22,969 nt of DNA from an uncultured Parasphingopyxis sp. GTDB taxonomy: Bacteria; Pseudomonadota; Alphaproteobacteria; Sphingomonadales; Sphingomonadaceae. Each line of letters starts with the position of its first letter. The first letter of the stretch is position 1. The position numbers and the translations under genes are program-made. Below the pieces are notes generated by a model. That model worked only from the letters and a program-made list of their open reading frames with translations. It ran no database searches and had not been told where the DNA came from. The stretch lies in contig CAJQMX010000074.1 of assembly GCA_905479515.1 (NCBI GenBank), positions 1-22,969 of the forward strand. The letters are read 5' to 3'. Positions 15,702 through 22,828 of the stretch are shown piece after piece.

Positions 15702-16181
15702 GTGACACTTCTTTATACACCTGGTCAACTTAGGAGTGCGGTTTCAATCAAACCGGAAACCTATCGCCATTGGAAGAAAACCCTGGATCCGCTGCAGCGA
15801 GCACGGGGTCACAGTCCGTGTTTCACATCGGGCGATTTGGTCGCCATCTCGGTCATCAGATGCCTAACTGTGGACACAGCAATAAGAGTGGGAGCGCTTG
15901 GGCCGATTGCAGAGTCACTATTTGAACTTTGCAACGCGTCACCTTGGCCCGTTCTTGAGCGCACTAAAGTCATCGTCGATGTTGCCGGGGCTGAATTGCA
16001 ACTTGTGTCGGAGCTTGCGCTGACGACCAGCGAGAAGCCGCTGGTCAGCATTCCACTTGGCCCGCTTATTTTTCGCTTACGAGACCAACTCCTTGCGGCG
16101 ACCGTAGAGGAAGACCAGCCATCGCTCCGCTTTCCACCCGTGTCATTGGCTCAGGCCGCTAATCAGGGAGCAAGGTCATGA
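15702..16181 (+). CDS. MerR-like HTH regulator, first gene of the methyltransferase/PIN operon
   Basis: The 159-aa product starts MTLLYTPGQLRSAVSIKPETYRHWKK, an HTH like that of the MerR family (YTPGQL...ETYRHWK). A second segment follows (HSPCFTSGDLVAISVIRCL) that fits the remaining helix and strand of the winged HTH. The C-terminal half lacks a recognisable ligand domain. The start is GTG at 15702, with only a weak Shine-Dalgarno. The stop overlaps the methyltransferase start by ATGA (16178-16181). A 24-bp palindrome directly upstream suggests autorepression, which would restrain the downstream methyltransferase and RNase. In restriction-modification systems a controller protein plays an analogous timing role; here that is inference. 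Confidence 0.7.
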   Translation: MTLLYTPGQLRSAVSIKPETYRHWKKTLDPLQRARGHSPCFTSGDLVAISVIRCLTVDTAIRVGALGPIAESLFELCNASPWPVLERTKVIVDVAGAELQLVSELALTTSEKPLVSIPLGPLIFRLRDQLLAATVEEDQPSLRFPPVSLAQAANQGARS

Positions 16182-18667
16182 ATGCTATCGAGACTATCGC
16201 TCAAGCTGTGCATGATACGGGTTATCGTCCCGAGGCTGTAGTTCGTGACTATGCCTTTGCGGATGTGTTGGTTGAAGGCAATACTACTCGATCCGTGCCT
16301 CTTGTAGCGTTTACTCGAACACCGCCATCTTATCGTTCCGCGGCGCTTGCGGTCGTCGAAAGCAATGGGCGGCAAGGTATCGACCTAGTGCGAGAGCATC
16401 GCGCTCTCGGTGCCCCACTTCTATTCGTTATTGAGAACGATGACGTCGTAGTTTGGCAGGTGCGGAGCGAGGATCCTCCCCGAGCCGTCGAGAGAATTAA
16501 AATCGACGAACTGACATCGCTCTTCGAACGGAAGCGGGAAACTTGGCATCCTGACGCCATTCATCGCGCAAAGGCAGTTGGATCCTCGTTAGGAAACTAC
16601 CAACTTGACTTTGTGGACATTGGCCTCATTCCAGCAATCGAAGGCGAAATCCATATCAAGTTGGATCGACTCCTCGTTGAAACTCTCAATCTTGTGCGTG
16701 ATTCACCAATTGGTGGTAAGGTTGATCCGCGAACTCTTTTTCGAGTTATATTTCGGCTTTTGGCAGCGAAGGTTCTGCAAGATCGCCGACATCCATTTTC
16801 GGAAGAGTGGGATTCCGAAGACCTCTCCACTGTGCTTGCCAAGATCGAGGATTATTACAATCTTGGGGAAATCAAAGGGCAGTCAGGTCGAGCCCTTCCG
16901 ATGCTTTTCAGCGCCGCTTGGCAGTATTTGCAAGCCGGTATCAGTTTCTCCAATATTTCTTCGGATGACTTGGCATTCGTGTATGAGAACACACTGGTCA
17001 CGCCTGAGACCCGAAAGTTGTTCGGCACACACAGTACGCCACGTCAGGTGGCAGAGTATGTCGTTCAAAGGCTCGAATTGCATCTCTACGATTCCGAAGA
17101 CCTTAAGATTTATGAGCCATTTGCAGGTGCGGGCGTATTTCTTGTTTCAGCTCTGCGGCACCTAAGAGACTTACTTCCTGTTGATTGGTCAGATCAGCGG
17201 CGCCACGACTTTTTGATTGATCATATTTCTGGCGACGAAATTGATCCATTTGCCTGTGAAGTAGCGACATTGTCGCTTATCCTCGCCGATTATCCCAATC
17301 ATAACGGCTGGCTCATCAATGAAACTGATCTTCTGCTTGATGGAGCCTTGGACAAAAGACTCGCTGATCACAATGTAATTGTATGTAATCCACCGTTTGA
17401 AGCCTTCAGCGCCGAGGAGAAAGCTCAGTATCCGGGAATGAGCCAAAAACCGACAAAAGCTTCTGCGGTATTGAACGCTGTCTTAGACGCCCGACCGCTC
17501 GCTCTCGGTTTTGTACTGCCGCGATCTTTCATTTTGGAAAAACAATTTTCTGAGCATCGCAAGCGTATCGAGGCGTTGTACGGCTCCGTAGAGATATTAG
17601 AGATGCCCGACCGAATTTTCGGAGCGTCGAGTGTAGAGTCAGCTGCGCTGATCGCACGAGATCTGCGTCCTGAAAGCGAACGTGAAATCTCCATTCGCTC
17701 ATCAGAGGTAGCTGATCGTAGTCGCGCAGCGTTTCTGAAAACTGGTGCGATCACTGTCAAACGTGATTTAACGCGCCAAGTTGAAGATGAGCCTTCCGGA
17801 CATCTCTGGATTCCGCCACTTCATGATCTATGGACTCATCTAAAAGACAGACCGACTTTAAACACCTTATTCAGGCCGCGATGGGGGTTGCGGTGGAACT
17901 ACGATCAAATGCTCGCTGCGAGCGACCACGAACAATCAGGATATCGAAGAGGTTATCTTAGTGCCCGCCGTTTTCAGCAGTTTTTCGGCACTGAGCAAAC
18001 CTGGCTGGACTTCAATCTCGAAAACCTCCGTGAAGGCTTTGATCAAGACTGGTCAAAGCCCAAAATTATTATGAATGCGGCGCGCCTTAGCCGTGGCCCA
18101 TGGCGTGCTGGTGCTATCGTCGACGGCGACGGTTGTCTATATTCCCAACAGTTCTTTGGTTTATGGCCACAGTATGAGGCTAAATTAGATGATCTCTTTG
18201 CTTATTCTGCAGTTCTAAACAGTCCCGTTGCAAATGCTTTTCTAGCAATTCGCTCACCGCAAAATCGGTTTCGGTCGTCGGTTGTGGGGGAAATGCCGAT
18301 TCCTGCAAGGCTGCCATCGCAGTTGGGGCCGCTAGTACAGGAATATGTGCACCTTTTGCGTGACGCTCCGCTCTTTAGCGACGCTGAAGAAAGAGTTGCT
18401 CAAATGCTCGTATCCATCGATGCAGCCGTGCTTTGCGCTTATGATCTCCCTCTAAGGCTGGAACGGCAGCTCTTGGAATATTTTAAGGATGCCGAACGCC
18501 CAGTTCCGCATCATTGGCAACATTGGGATACCCTGCACCATGTGCCAGGGCTGAGTTTGTCAGAAACAGTATCAGGGCAGTTCAATGCAACCGGTGATTG
18601 GGTAAAATCAGTATTCCAACCTCTTCCCGAGGACGAAATTTCACTACTCCGCGATTATGTGGCGTAG
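16178..18667 (+). CDS. N6-adenine DNA methyltransferase, large gamma-type
   Basis: The 829-aa product has AdoMet motif I PFAGAGVF at about 314-321 and the catalytic motif IV NPPF at 404-407. A GDEIDPFACEVATLSL segment between them supplies the acidic AdoMet-binding residues. This order (I then IV, then a long C-terminal target-recognition region) is that of gamma-class N6-adenine enzymes, in the size range of type I HsdM-like or type IIG proteins. The first 130 residues (SAALAVVESNGRQGIDLV, PLLFVIENDDVVVWQV) look like a nuclease-fold domain, but I see no intact catalytic triad. No HsdR or HsdS partner is nearby. It starts by ATGA overlap with the MerR-like gene and ends five bases before the PIN gene. 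It may protect or mark host DNA while the PIN protein acts as toxin. Confidence 0.85.
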   Translation: MNAIETIAQAVHDTGYRPEAVVRDYAFADVLVEGNTTRSVPLVAFTRTPPSYRSAALAVVESNGRQGIDLVREHRALGAPLLFVIENDDVVVWQVRSEDPPRAVERIKIDELTSLFERKRETWHPDAIHRAKAVGSSLGNYQLDFVDIGLIPAIEGEIHIKLDRLLVETLNLVRDSPIGGKVDPRTLFRVIFRLLAAKVLQDRRHPFSEEWDSEDLSTVLAKIEDYYNLGEIKGQSGRALPMLFSAAWQYLQAGISFSNISSDDLAFVYENTLVTPETRKLFGTHSTPRQVAEYVVQRLELHLYDSEDLKIYEPFAGAGVFLVSALRHLRDLLPVDWSDQRRHDFLIDHISGDEIDPFACEVATLSLILADYPNHNGWLINETDLLLDGALDKRLADHNVIVCNPPFEAFSAEEKAQYPGMSQKPTKASAVLNAVLDARPLALGFVLPRSFILEKQFSEHRKRIEALYGSVEILEMPDRIFGASSVESAALIARDLRPESEREISIRSSEVADRSRAAFLKTGAITVKRDLTRQVEDEPSGHLWIPPLHDLWTHLKDRPTLNTLFRPRWGLRWNYDQMLAASDHEQSGYRRGYLSARRFQQFFGTEQTWLDFNLENLREGFDQDWSKPKIIMNAARLSRGPWRAGAIVDGDGCLYSQQFFGLWPQYEAKLDDLFAYSAVLNSPVANAFLAIRSPQNRFRSSVVGEMPIPARLPSQLGPLVQEYVHLLRDAPLFSDAEERVAQMLVSIDAAVLCAYDLPLRLERQLLEYFKDAERPVPHHWQHWDTLHHVPGLSLSETVSGQFNATGDWVKSVFQPLPEDEISLLRDYVA

Positions 18668-18672
18668 TCAGA

Positions 18673-19176
18673 ATGGACGCCTATCTTCTCGATACGACCG
18701 CGTTGTCCATCTACCTTGATCCCACACATCCCCACCACCACGAGAAGAGCCAGTCTCTTCTTGCGCTCCCGACAGAAAGCCCTCGATTTGTATCGGCGAT
18801 CGCTTTGGCGGAGCTTGGTTTTGGCACAAAGCTTTCGGAGAGACTAGGTAGAGGTAATCTGCCGGCACTTGAGGCCATAATCACCAGAGCACGGAGCTAT
18901 GCAATAATTGATGTTACGCATCACACGGCTGCGGTCTATGCCGATATTAAGGCATCTGTCGCGCAAAAGTATCTCGCCAAAATACTTCGAAAAGATCGGC
19001 CGAAATACGTGGAGGAATGGATAGATAAAGCGACTGGGCAGAAATTGGCGATCGACGAAAACGATCTTTGGATGTGTGCACAAGCTAAGGAGCGCGATCT
19101 CATTTTCGTGACAGCGGATAAGCGGATGCAGCGCATTTCATATGCTGACCCTGCCGTGCGAATTTTAGTGGTATGA
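18673..19176 (+). CDS. PIN-domain ribonuclease (VapC-like), third gene of the methyltransferase operon
   Basis: The 167-aa product contains the PIN acidic residues: D7 in AYLLDTTALSIYLD, E47 in AIALAELGFGT, D131 in DENDLWMCAQA and D149 in FVTADKRM. VapC-type PIN proteins cleave tRNA or rRNA, but free toxins of this type normally have a small antitoxin gene next to them. Here none is seen; instead the gene follows the methyltransferase after five bases. ATG 18673 was chosen because it starts immediately before the conserved first strand. Its length is a little above a standard VapC (about 130 aa), owing to an insertion between E47 and D131. It probably acts as an effector under control of the MerR-like protein or the methyltransferase. 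Confidence 0.8.
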   Translation: MDAYLLDTTALSIYLDPTHPHHHEKSQSLLALPTESPRFVSAIALAELGFGTKLSERLGRGNLPALEAIITRARSYAIIDVTHHTAAVYADIKASVAQKYLAKILRKDRPKYVEEWIDKATGQKLAIDENDLWMCAQAKERDLIFVTADKRMQRISYADPAVRILVV

Positions 19177-19245
19177 CGAAAATGCGCCGTTGAACCAGCG
19201 TCTGTCAGTTAAGTCGCTATCTGGGTGTTTCATTACCTTCGTCAT

Positions 19246-20568
19246 CTATGCCGTTGGCCTCGATTCAATAAGCATTTGCTCAATCGCGCTCTGCCTTGAT
19301 TGCCGATCTAAGGTGTAGGTGTTGCGCCTGAACTCCGCGCCTTCCAGAAGGGCCTTCACATAACCCGCGACCGTATCCGCAGCCATGATCAGCGTGGAGT
19401 CGAGCGTATGGACATATTTGCTGGTGACCGACCCTTTCGCGTGGCCGATGAGCGCAGCGATCGTAATTTCGGTGAAACCAAGATCGTTGGCCATGCTGGC
19501 GAAGCTATGACGCAGCACGTGAGGCGTCACATCCCAGAGGGGCGTGTCCTTGAAGAGCTTCTTCCAGCTTTGGGGGAAATTGCCGACTGCATTGTCGATG
19601 TCCTGGCCGGGAAAAACATAGGTTCCTGTTCGGTGCGGGCGTTCCTTCTCCAGATATTCCACGACCGGCAATCCGACGGGACGAACTGTGGCACCTTCCT
19701 TGCTGTCGGCCAAACGCAAGCAGCTTCCTTCGAGATCGACAGCGCTCCATTTGAGGTTGACGATTTCACCGCGCCGACAGCCTGTCAGCGCAATAAGCCT
19801 GAGGATGTCAGCGTGTATCCGGAGTTGGTTGCTTCGGCATCCCTGCCGAAGAATGTCGCCAAGCGTCCGATACTCAGATTCGCTGAGCCGCCGGTCCCGA
19901 ACCTTGTACTTTGGCTTACGAAGTCCGTGCGTTGGGTTGTGTTCGATAATGCCGGCCTCGACGGCATAGGAGAAAACGCCGCCGAGAAGCCCCATCGTTC
20001 GGATCGCAGTGCCCGCGCCGCCGCGGACGATCGCCTTGCCGCGCAGCTTGTTGGTCTTGACGATTACGCGCGTTTTCCCTGCGATGATGTCCTTCATCAG
20101 ATTGTTCATGTCCGGCTTGGTGATGTCTCGCACGCGCCGGGTCCCGAGAAGGGGAACGATGTGCCGCCGGAGACGGCCCACATCGGTCGCAATAGTTGTT
20201 TCTTTTTTTGGGCGGCCGCCTTTGCCGAGAATGAGTCCCGCTTCCATATCCGCGATGTACTGCTCGCAAAGTTGCTTGATGGTCAGCGCTCTGCGCTCTT
20301 CTTCACGTTCTTCCGCAGGATCACCGCCATGTGCTGCCCGCCCGAGTAGGGCCTTCGCCTCGCGCCGCGCCGTTTCAGGCGTCCACAGGCCATGGAGACC
20401 AATAGTATAGCGGCGGGATCGTCCACGCGACCGGTACTGGACGATGTAGCTGCGCTTGCCAGAAGGATAGACACGCAGGCCGAAGCCAGGGAATTCATCA
20501 TCCCAGACAACGTGGCCTTTGCTCTGCGGCGCGACCGCTTCCACAAACCGTTTGGTGAGTTTCGCCAT
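19246..20568 (-). CDS. int: Tyrosine recombinase integrase of the element
   Basis: The 440-aa product has a DUF4102-like arm-binding N-terminus (KRFVEAVAPQSKGHVVWDDEFPGFGLRVYPSGKRSYIVQYR), a SAM-like core-binding domain (about 95-215) and the catalytic domain. The catalytic residues are R266 in LTGCRRGEI, K290 in ADSKEG, H350-x-x-R353 in HVLRHSF, H376 in LIGHAKG and the nucleophile Y385 in SKYVH. All are present. ATG 20568 begins MAKLTKRF, the usual start of this family; upstream in-frame codons are not conserved-looking. The gene lies 180 bp inside the tRNA-Arg fragment, with its start toward the attachment site, and converges with the PIN gene across 69 bp. Confidence 0.93.
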   Translation of the reverse strand: MAKLTKRFVEAVAPQSKGHVVWDDEFPGFGLRVYPSGKRSYIVQYRSRGRSRRYTIGLHGLWTPETARREAKALLGRAAHGGDPAEEREEERRALTIKQLCEQYIADMEAGLILGKGGRPKKETTIATDVGRLRRHIVPLLGTRRVRDITKPDMNNLMKDIIAGKTRVIVKTNKLRGKAIVRGGAGTAIRTMGLLGGVFSYAVEAGIIEHNPTHGLRKPKYKVRDRRLSESEYRTLGDILRQGCRSNQLRIHADILRLIALTGCRRGEIVNLKWSAVDLEGSCLRLADSKEGATVRPVGLPVVEYLEKERPHRTGTYVFPGQDIDNAVGNFPQSWKKLFKDTPLWDVTPHVLRHSFASMANDLGFTEITIAALIGHAKGSVTSKYVHTLDSTLIMAADTVAGYVKALLEGAEFRRNTYTLDRQSRQSAIEQMLIESRPTA

Positions 20569-20747
20569 GCTCCTGTTCCCTGCCGAGCCCTGATTTCGCG
20601 TAAGCACCACGCAAGCACGCGGACGGAAACCAAGGCGTATTCTCGGATAGAGGTTTCGGAGAGGCGATCAGAAAAGTCTAGTGATTACAAACTGATATCG
20701 TGCTCTGGCGTACCCTATCGTGCACTTCGGATAGGTCCTTAAACCAG
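20569..20747. other. Attachment-site arm region between integrase and tRNA fragment
   Basis: No gene is seen. The imperfect direct repeat GTAAGCACCAC / GCAAGCACGCG (about 20600-20621) and the small inverted repeat CCTATC/GATAGG (20714-20719 and 20730-20735) could be arm-type or accessory sites for the recombinase. The integrase promoter is probably here. Confidence 0.4.
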
Positions 20748-20792
20748 CTCCGAAGGCAGAGGTCACTGGTTCGAATCCAGTCGGGTGCACCA
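20748..20792 (+). tRNA. 3' fragment of tRNA-Arg(CCG), attachment site of the element
   Basis: From 20748 the sequence matches the tRNA consensus from position 32 on. It shows anticodon loop CTCCGAA (anticodon CCG), the 3' anticodon stem GGCAG, variable loop AGGTC, T-arm ACTGG-TTCGAAT-CCAGT, acceptor strand CGGGTGC, discriminator A and encoded CCA ending at 20792. Upstream sequence does not complete the anticodon, D or acceptor stems, so the 5' half is absent here. This is the 45-nt duplicate expected at one end of an element integrated in a tRNA gene; a functional tRNA should stand at the opposite end, left of this window. Confidence 0.85.
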
Positions 20793-20840
20793 TTTACGAA
20801 ACATTTGCGTGAAATTCACTCTGGTCAGAAGTTGCTGGAC

Positions 20841-20863
20841 AATATATCGATATTCGATATATT
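20841..20863. repeat. AT-rich inverted repeat before the CPBP gene
   Basis: AATATATCGA (20841-20850) and TCGATATATT (20854-20863) are perfect 10-bp arms around TAT, ending seven bases before the ATG of the CPBP protease. It may be an operator or an RNA hairpin covering the ribosome site. No Shine-Dalgarno is apparent there. Confidence 0.5.
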
Positions 20864-20870
20864 CTTGCAG

Positions 20871-21719
20871 ATGATATATTCTCAGATTGAACGACGTGAT
20901 GCCTGGATAACGATTTCCATATTCATGGCAATCCTGTGCGGCCTGAGCGCGATTGCGCATTTTGCACTCCTCGAACTCAACCCTACCAGCCTTTATGTTG
21001 GTGCGCTGATGCTGTGTCCGGCGATCGCGGCTCTTGTAACGCAGACACTCAGAGGCCGCAAAGTTTCTGGCTTGCCGTGGGCATGGGGTAACTGGCGCAA
21101 TAATATCGAAGCTTACTTTGTACCGGTTGTCTATATTGCGCTGGCTTATGGTCTGATCTGGGTGTTCGGACTGGGAACGCCGTTTAATCCTGAAACCGTT
21201 TCCGAATGGTCTGATGAACTCGGCATATCGGCGAATGCGCCTGCGATTTCGATGGTTGTCATGATCGGCCTGCTGTCCAGCGTCCAGTTGGTTAAATCCC
21301 TCGGATCCATAGCAGGCGAGGAGATCGGCTGGCGCGGCTTTCTGATCTGGGAACTACGCAAAGTCATGCCCTTCGGTGCCGTGTCGATTGTGAGCGGGCT
21401 GATCTGGGCCGCCTGGCATTATCCCATTGTCATCAGATATGGCGGCGGGGAACCTTTGCTTCAGGTCGCGTGTTTCACGTTCATGATAACGTCCATGTCT
21501 GTGATCATGACGTATTTTACGTTCAGATCGAAAAGTGTCTGGCCCGCTGTGATATTTCACGCTGCTCATAATATCTTTATCCAGAAGATTTTCACGCCCC
21601 TCACCGCAGAGACAGAAGGCACGCAAATGTGGATCGACGAATACGGACTGATGATCCCGTTGGTCGTGACCGGTTTCGCGATTTTCTACTGGCGCAAAGC
21701 CAAGGCCGAAGGGTTCTGA
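20871..21719 (+). CDS. CPBP-family intramembrane metalloprotease
   Basis: The 282-aa product has about seven hydrophobic segments, the first near residues 12-34. The three CPBP motifs are present: motif 1 GEEIGWRGFL (E150, E151, R155), motif 2 IWAAWHYP (H183) and motif 3 FHAAHN (H230, N234). Members include CAAX prenyl proteases and bacterial self-immunity proteins for bacteriocins; the substrate here is unknown. ATG 20871 is used because the first membrane segment follows it closely; upstream codons run through the tRNA fragment. This is the first gene outside the element and probably the old chromosomal neighbour of the tRNA gene, although its start may have been affected by the insertion. 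Confidence 0.85.
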   Translation: MIYSQIERRDAWITISIFMAILCGLSAIAHFALLELNPTSLYVGALMLCPAIAALVTQTLRGRKVSGLPWAWGNWRNNIEAYFVPVVYIALAYGLIWVFGLGTPFNPETVSEWSDELGISANAPAISMVVMIGLLSSVQLVKSLGSIAGEEIGWRGFLIWELRKVMPFGAVSIVSGLIWAAWHYPIVIRYGGGEPLLQVACFTFMITSMSVIMTYFTFRSKSVWPAVIFHAAHNIFIQKIFTPLTAETEGTQMWIDEYGLMIPLVVTGFAIFYWRKAKAEGF

Positions 21720-21758
21720 GCGAGCTGTCCTCTACAGCGCGCGGGGAGAGGGCTCGCT
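21719..21758 (+). terminator. Hairpin after the CPBP gene, weak terminator
   Basis: AGCGAGC (21719-21725) pairs with GCTCGCT (21752-21758), and CCTCT (21729-21733) with AGAGG (21747-21751). GTTTTC follows shortly after. The stem is long and GC-rich, but the T-tract is short. Confidence 0.5.
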
Positions 21759-21978
21759 AGCGTTTTCTGGGCCTACCAATGCATCTGCAAAATTTGGACT
21801 TTAGAGCCATATCTATTCATCCTCAATCTGATCCACCAGATGCAGGGGCTGAACAGCTAGTTTGATCGGCTTTGCGTTTTAAGTTTGGATGCCACATATG
21901 CGTCCTACATTCTTTCACATCCCATCTTTTGCAGAGCCTCGCCACTAAAGCGGAATGATTCCTCCCCCATCTAAGGGA
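21759..21978. other. Short non-coding stretch
   Basis: No gene, RNA or repeat was recognised between the CPBP hairpin and the end of the broken lipoprotein gene. Confidence 0.5.
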
Positions 21979-22650
21979 TCACCCCCCGAGACCATCAGAT
22001 TCTGCCGTCCAGATATTGTCGGCTCTTTCATCTTGGCTTCCGTGGAAACGGTTGATGCGGGCCAACTTTGGAATTTGCCGAAATTCCATCACAAGCACGG
22101 GGGTTTCTCCGCTCATCCAAGATTGTTCATCCGCGGCATTAATGAACTCATAGAATAAATCTTGATATTCGGAGCTTTGTAAACTTCGATCTTGCTCGCC
22201 TTGGCCCGAGATCATCACGTTGAGTGCAGGGATACCAGAAACCTGAAGCTTTCCAAAGAGACCTTCCCTTAGCTCGCCCCCATCTAACCAATTAGAAATT
22301 TGCTTTCCGCCTATGGCATTATGGATGATGAAAACAGGCTGTGCAGTTTCCTCATGAACGCGTATTCCGAACCAATGGCATATGTTGATTGTCGCCTCAC
22401 CAAGCGTTCCATAAGGGGCTTTATCAAGCTGTGATGTCTGCCATCCCGTGTTTGTCTAGACTTTTACGCCTTCGTTTGTCGAGGTCTCTCCACTCAAATC
22501 CTTGTTCCAGCCCGCAATGTTGTATTGGCCAGTGCACCCGATGTAAAAGGGTTTCTGTTTTTGTGTAGCGATTTTTTCAGTCTCAGCGCCACAACCAGCA
22601 AGGTGAGTAATGAGTGCAAATGCAAAAATTTGTGAATAGAGAGTCGACAT
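21979..22650 (-). pseudogene. SGNH/sialate O-acetylesterase-like lipoprotein gene with in-frame TAG
   Basis: A single frame reads from ATG 22650 to a stop at 21979 with one TAG at 22456-22458. The N-terminus is a lipoprotein signal (MSTLYSQIFAFALITHLAGC, lipobox LAGC). Next comes IGCTGQYNIAGW, resembling the GQSNM block of the SASA esterase group but with Tyr in place of the nucleophilic Ser. After the TAG the frame continues with FIIHNAIGGKQISNWLDGG and NVMISGQGEQDRS, like the GGTSL..W and QGEsD blocks. The product ends early, without a clear DxxH. The family assignment rests on these short motifs and is tentative. Lesion, Ser change and missing C-terminal block together suggest a decaying gene. 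Confidence 0.5.
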
Positions 22651-22828
22651 TAATAAATCGGAGCTCCCAAAGCATGAAATGATTAATTTGAAAACACGAT
22701 GAATTTATTCAGCAGAAAAAGATCGCAGTGTAAGTACACTTTCCAAAAATTTTTATGGTTCTGTCGTTGATCACAACTGTACGGTCTACCGCTATGAGGA
22801 CGAGTTGGTTAGCTGAAAACGCGATCAA
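22651..22828. other. AT-rich junction between the lipoprotein remnant and an IS fragment
   Basis: No gene is seen. The region contains the upstream sequence of the lipoprotein gene. From 22828 leftward the transposase homology stops abruptly, so this is a breakpoint. Confidence 0.45.

Larger units (their letters stand above)
1..20792. mobile_element. Right-hand part of an integrative element inserted in tRNA-Arg(CCG)
   Basis: The right boundary is visible: a tyrosine integrase (19246-20568) sits beside a tRNA 3' fragment ending at 20792, the usual arrangement at an attachment site. Inside are ParB-like and ArdC-like genes, typical of plasmids and integrative conjugative elements, followed by a run of defence-type genes. 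The left end and any transfer genes are outside the window, so whether the element is conjugative or only integrative cannot be decided. DNA beyond 20792 looks chromosomal (CPBP protease, decayed genes). Extent to the left is inferred. Confidence 0.75.

Noticed and set aside
16178..18667. BREX or DISARM core methyltransferase
   Set aside because: No BrxC/BrxZ, DrmA/DrmB or other core genes are nearby; the neighbours are a MerR-like gene and a PIN gene.
18598..18672. N-terminal extension of the PIN protein
   Set aside because: It overlaps the end of the methyltransferase in another frame; the conserved PIN strand starts right after ATG 18673.
19408..20349. 313-codon plus frame opposite the integrase
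   Set aside because: The minus strand holds all catalytic residues of a tyrosine recombinase; the plus frame is a by-product of high GC.
20700..20792. Complete functional tRNA at the right boundary
   Set aside because: The sequence before 20748 does not form a D-arm, the 5' anticodon stem or the GCACCCG acceptor strand, so only the 3' part is present.
20700..20870. Longer start of the CPBP gene
   Set aside because: It would translate through the tRNA-Arg fragment; the membrane protein begins naturally at ATG 20871.
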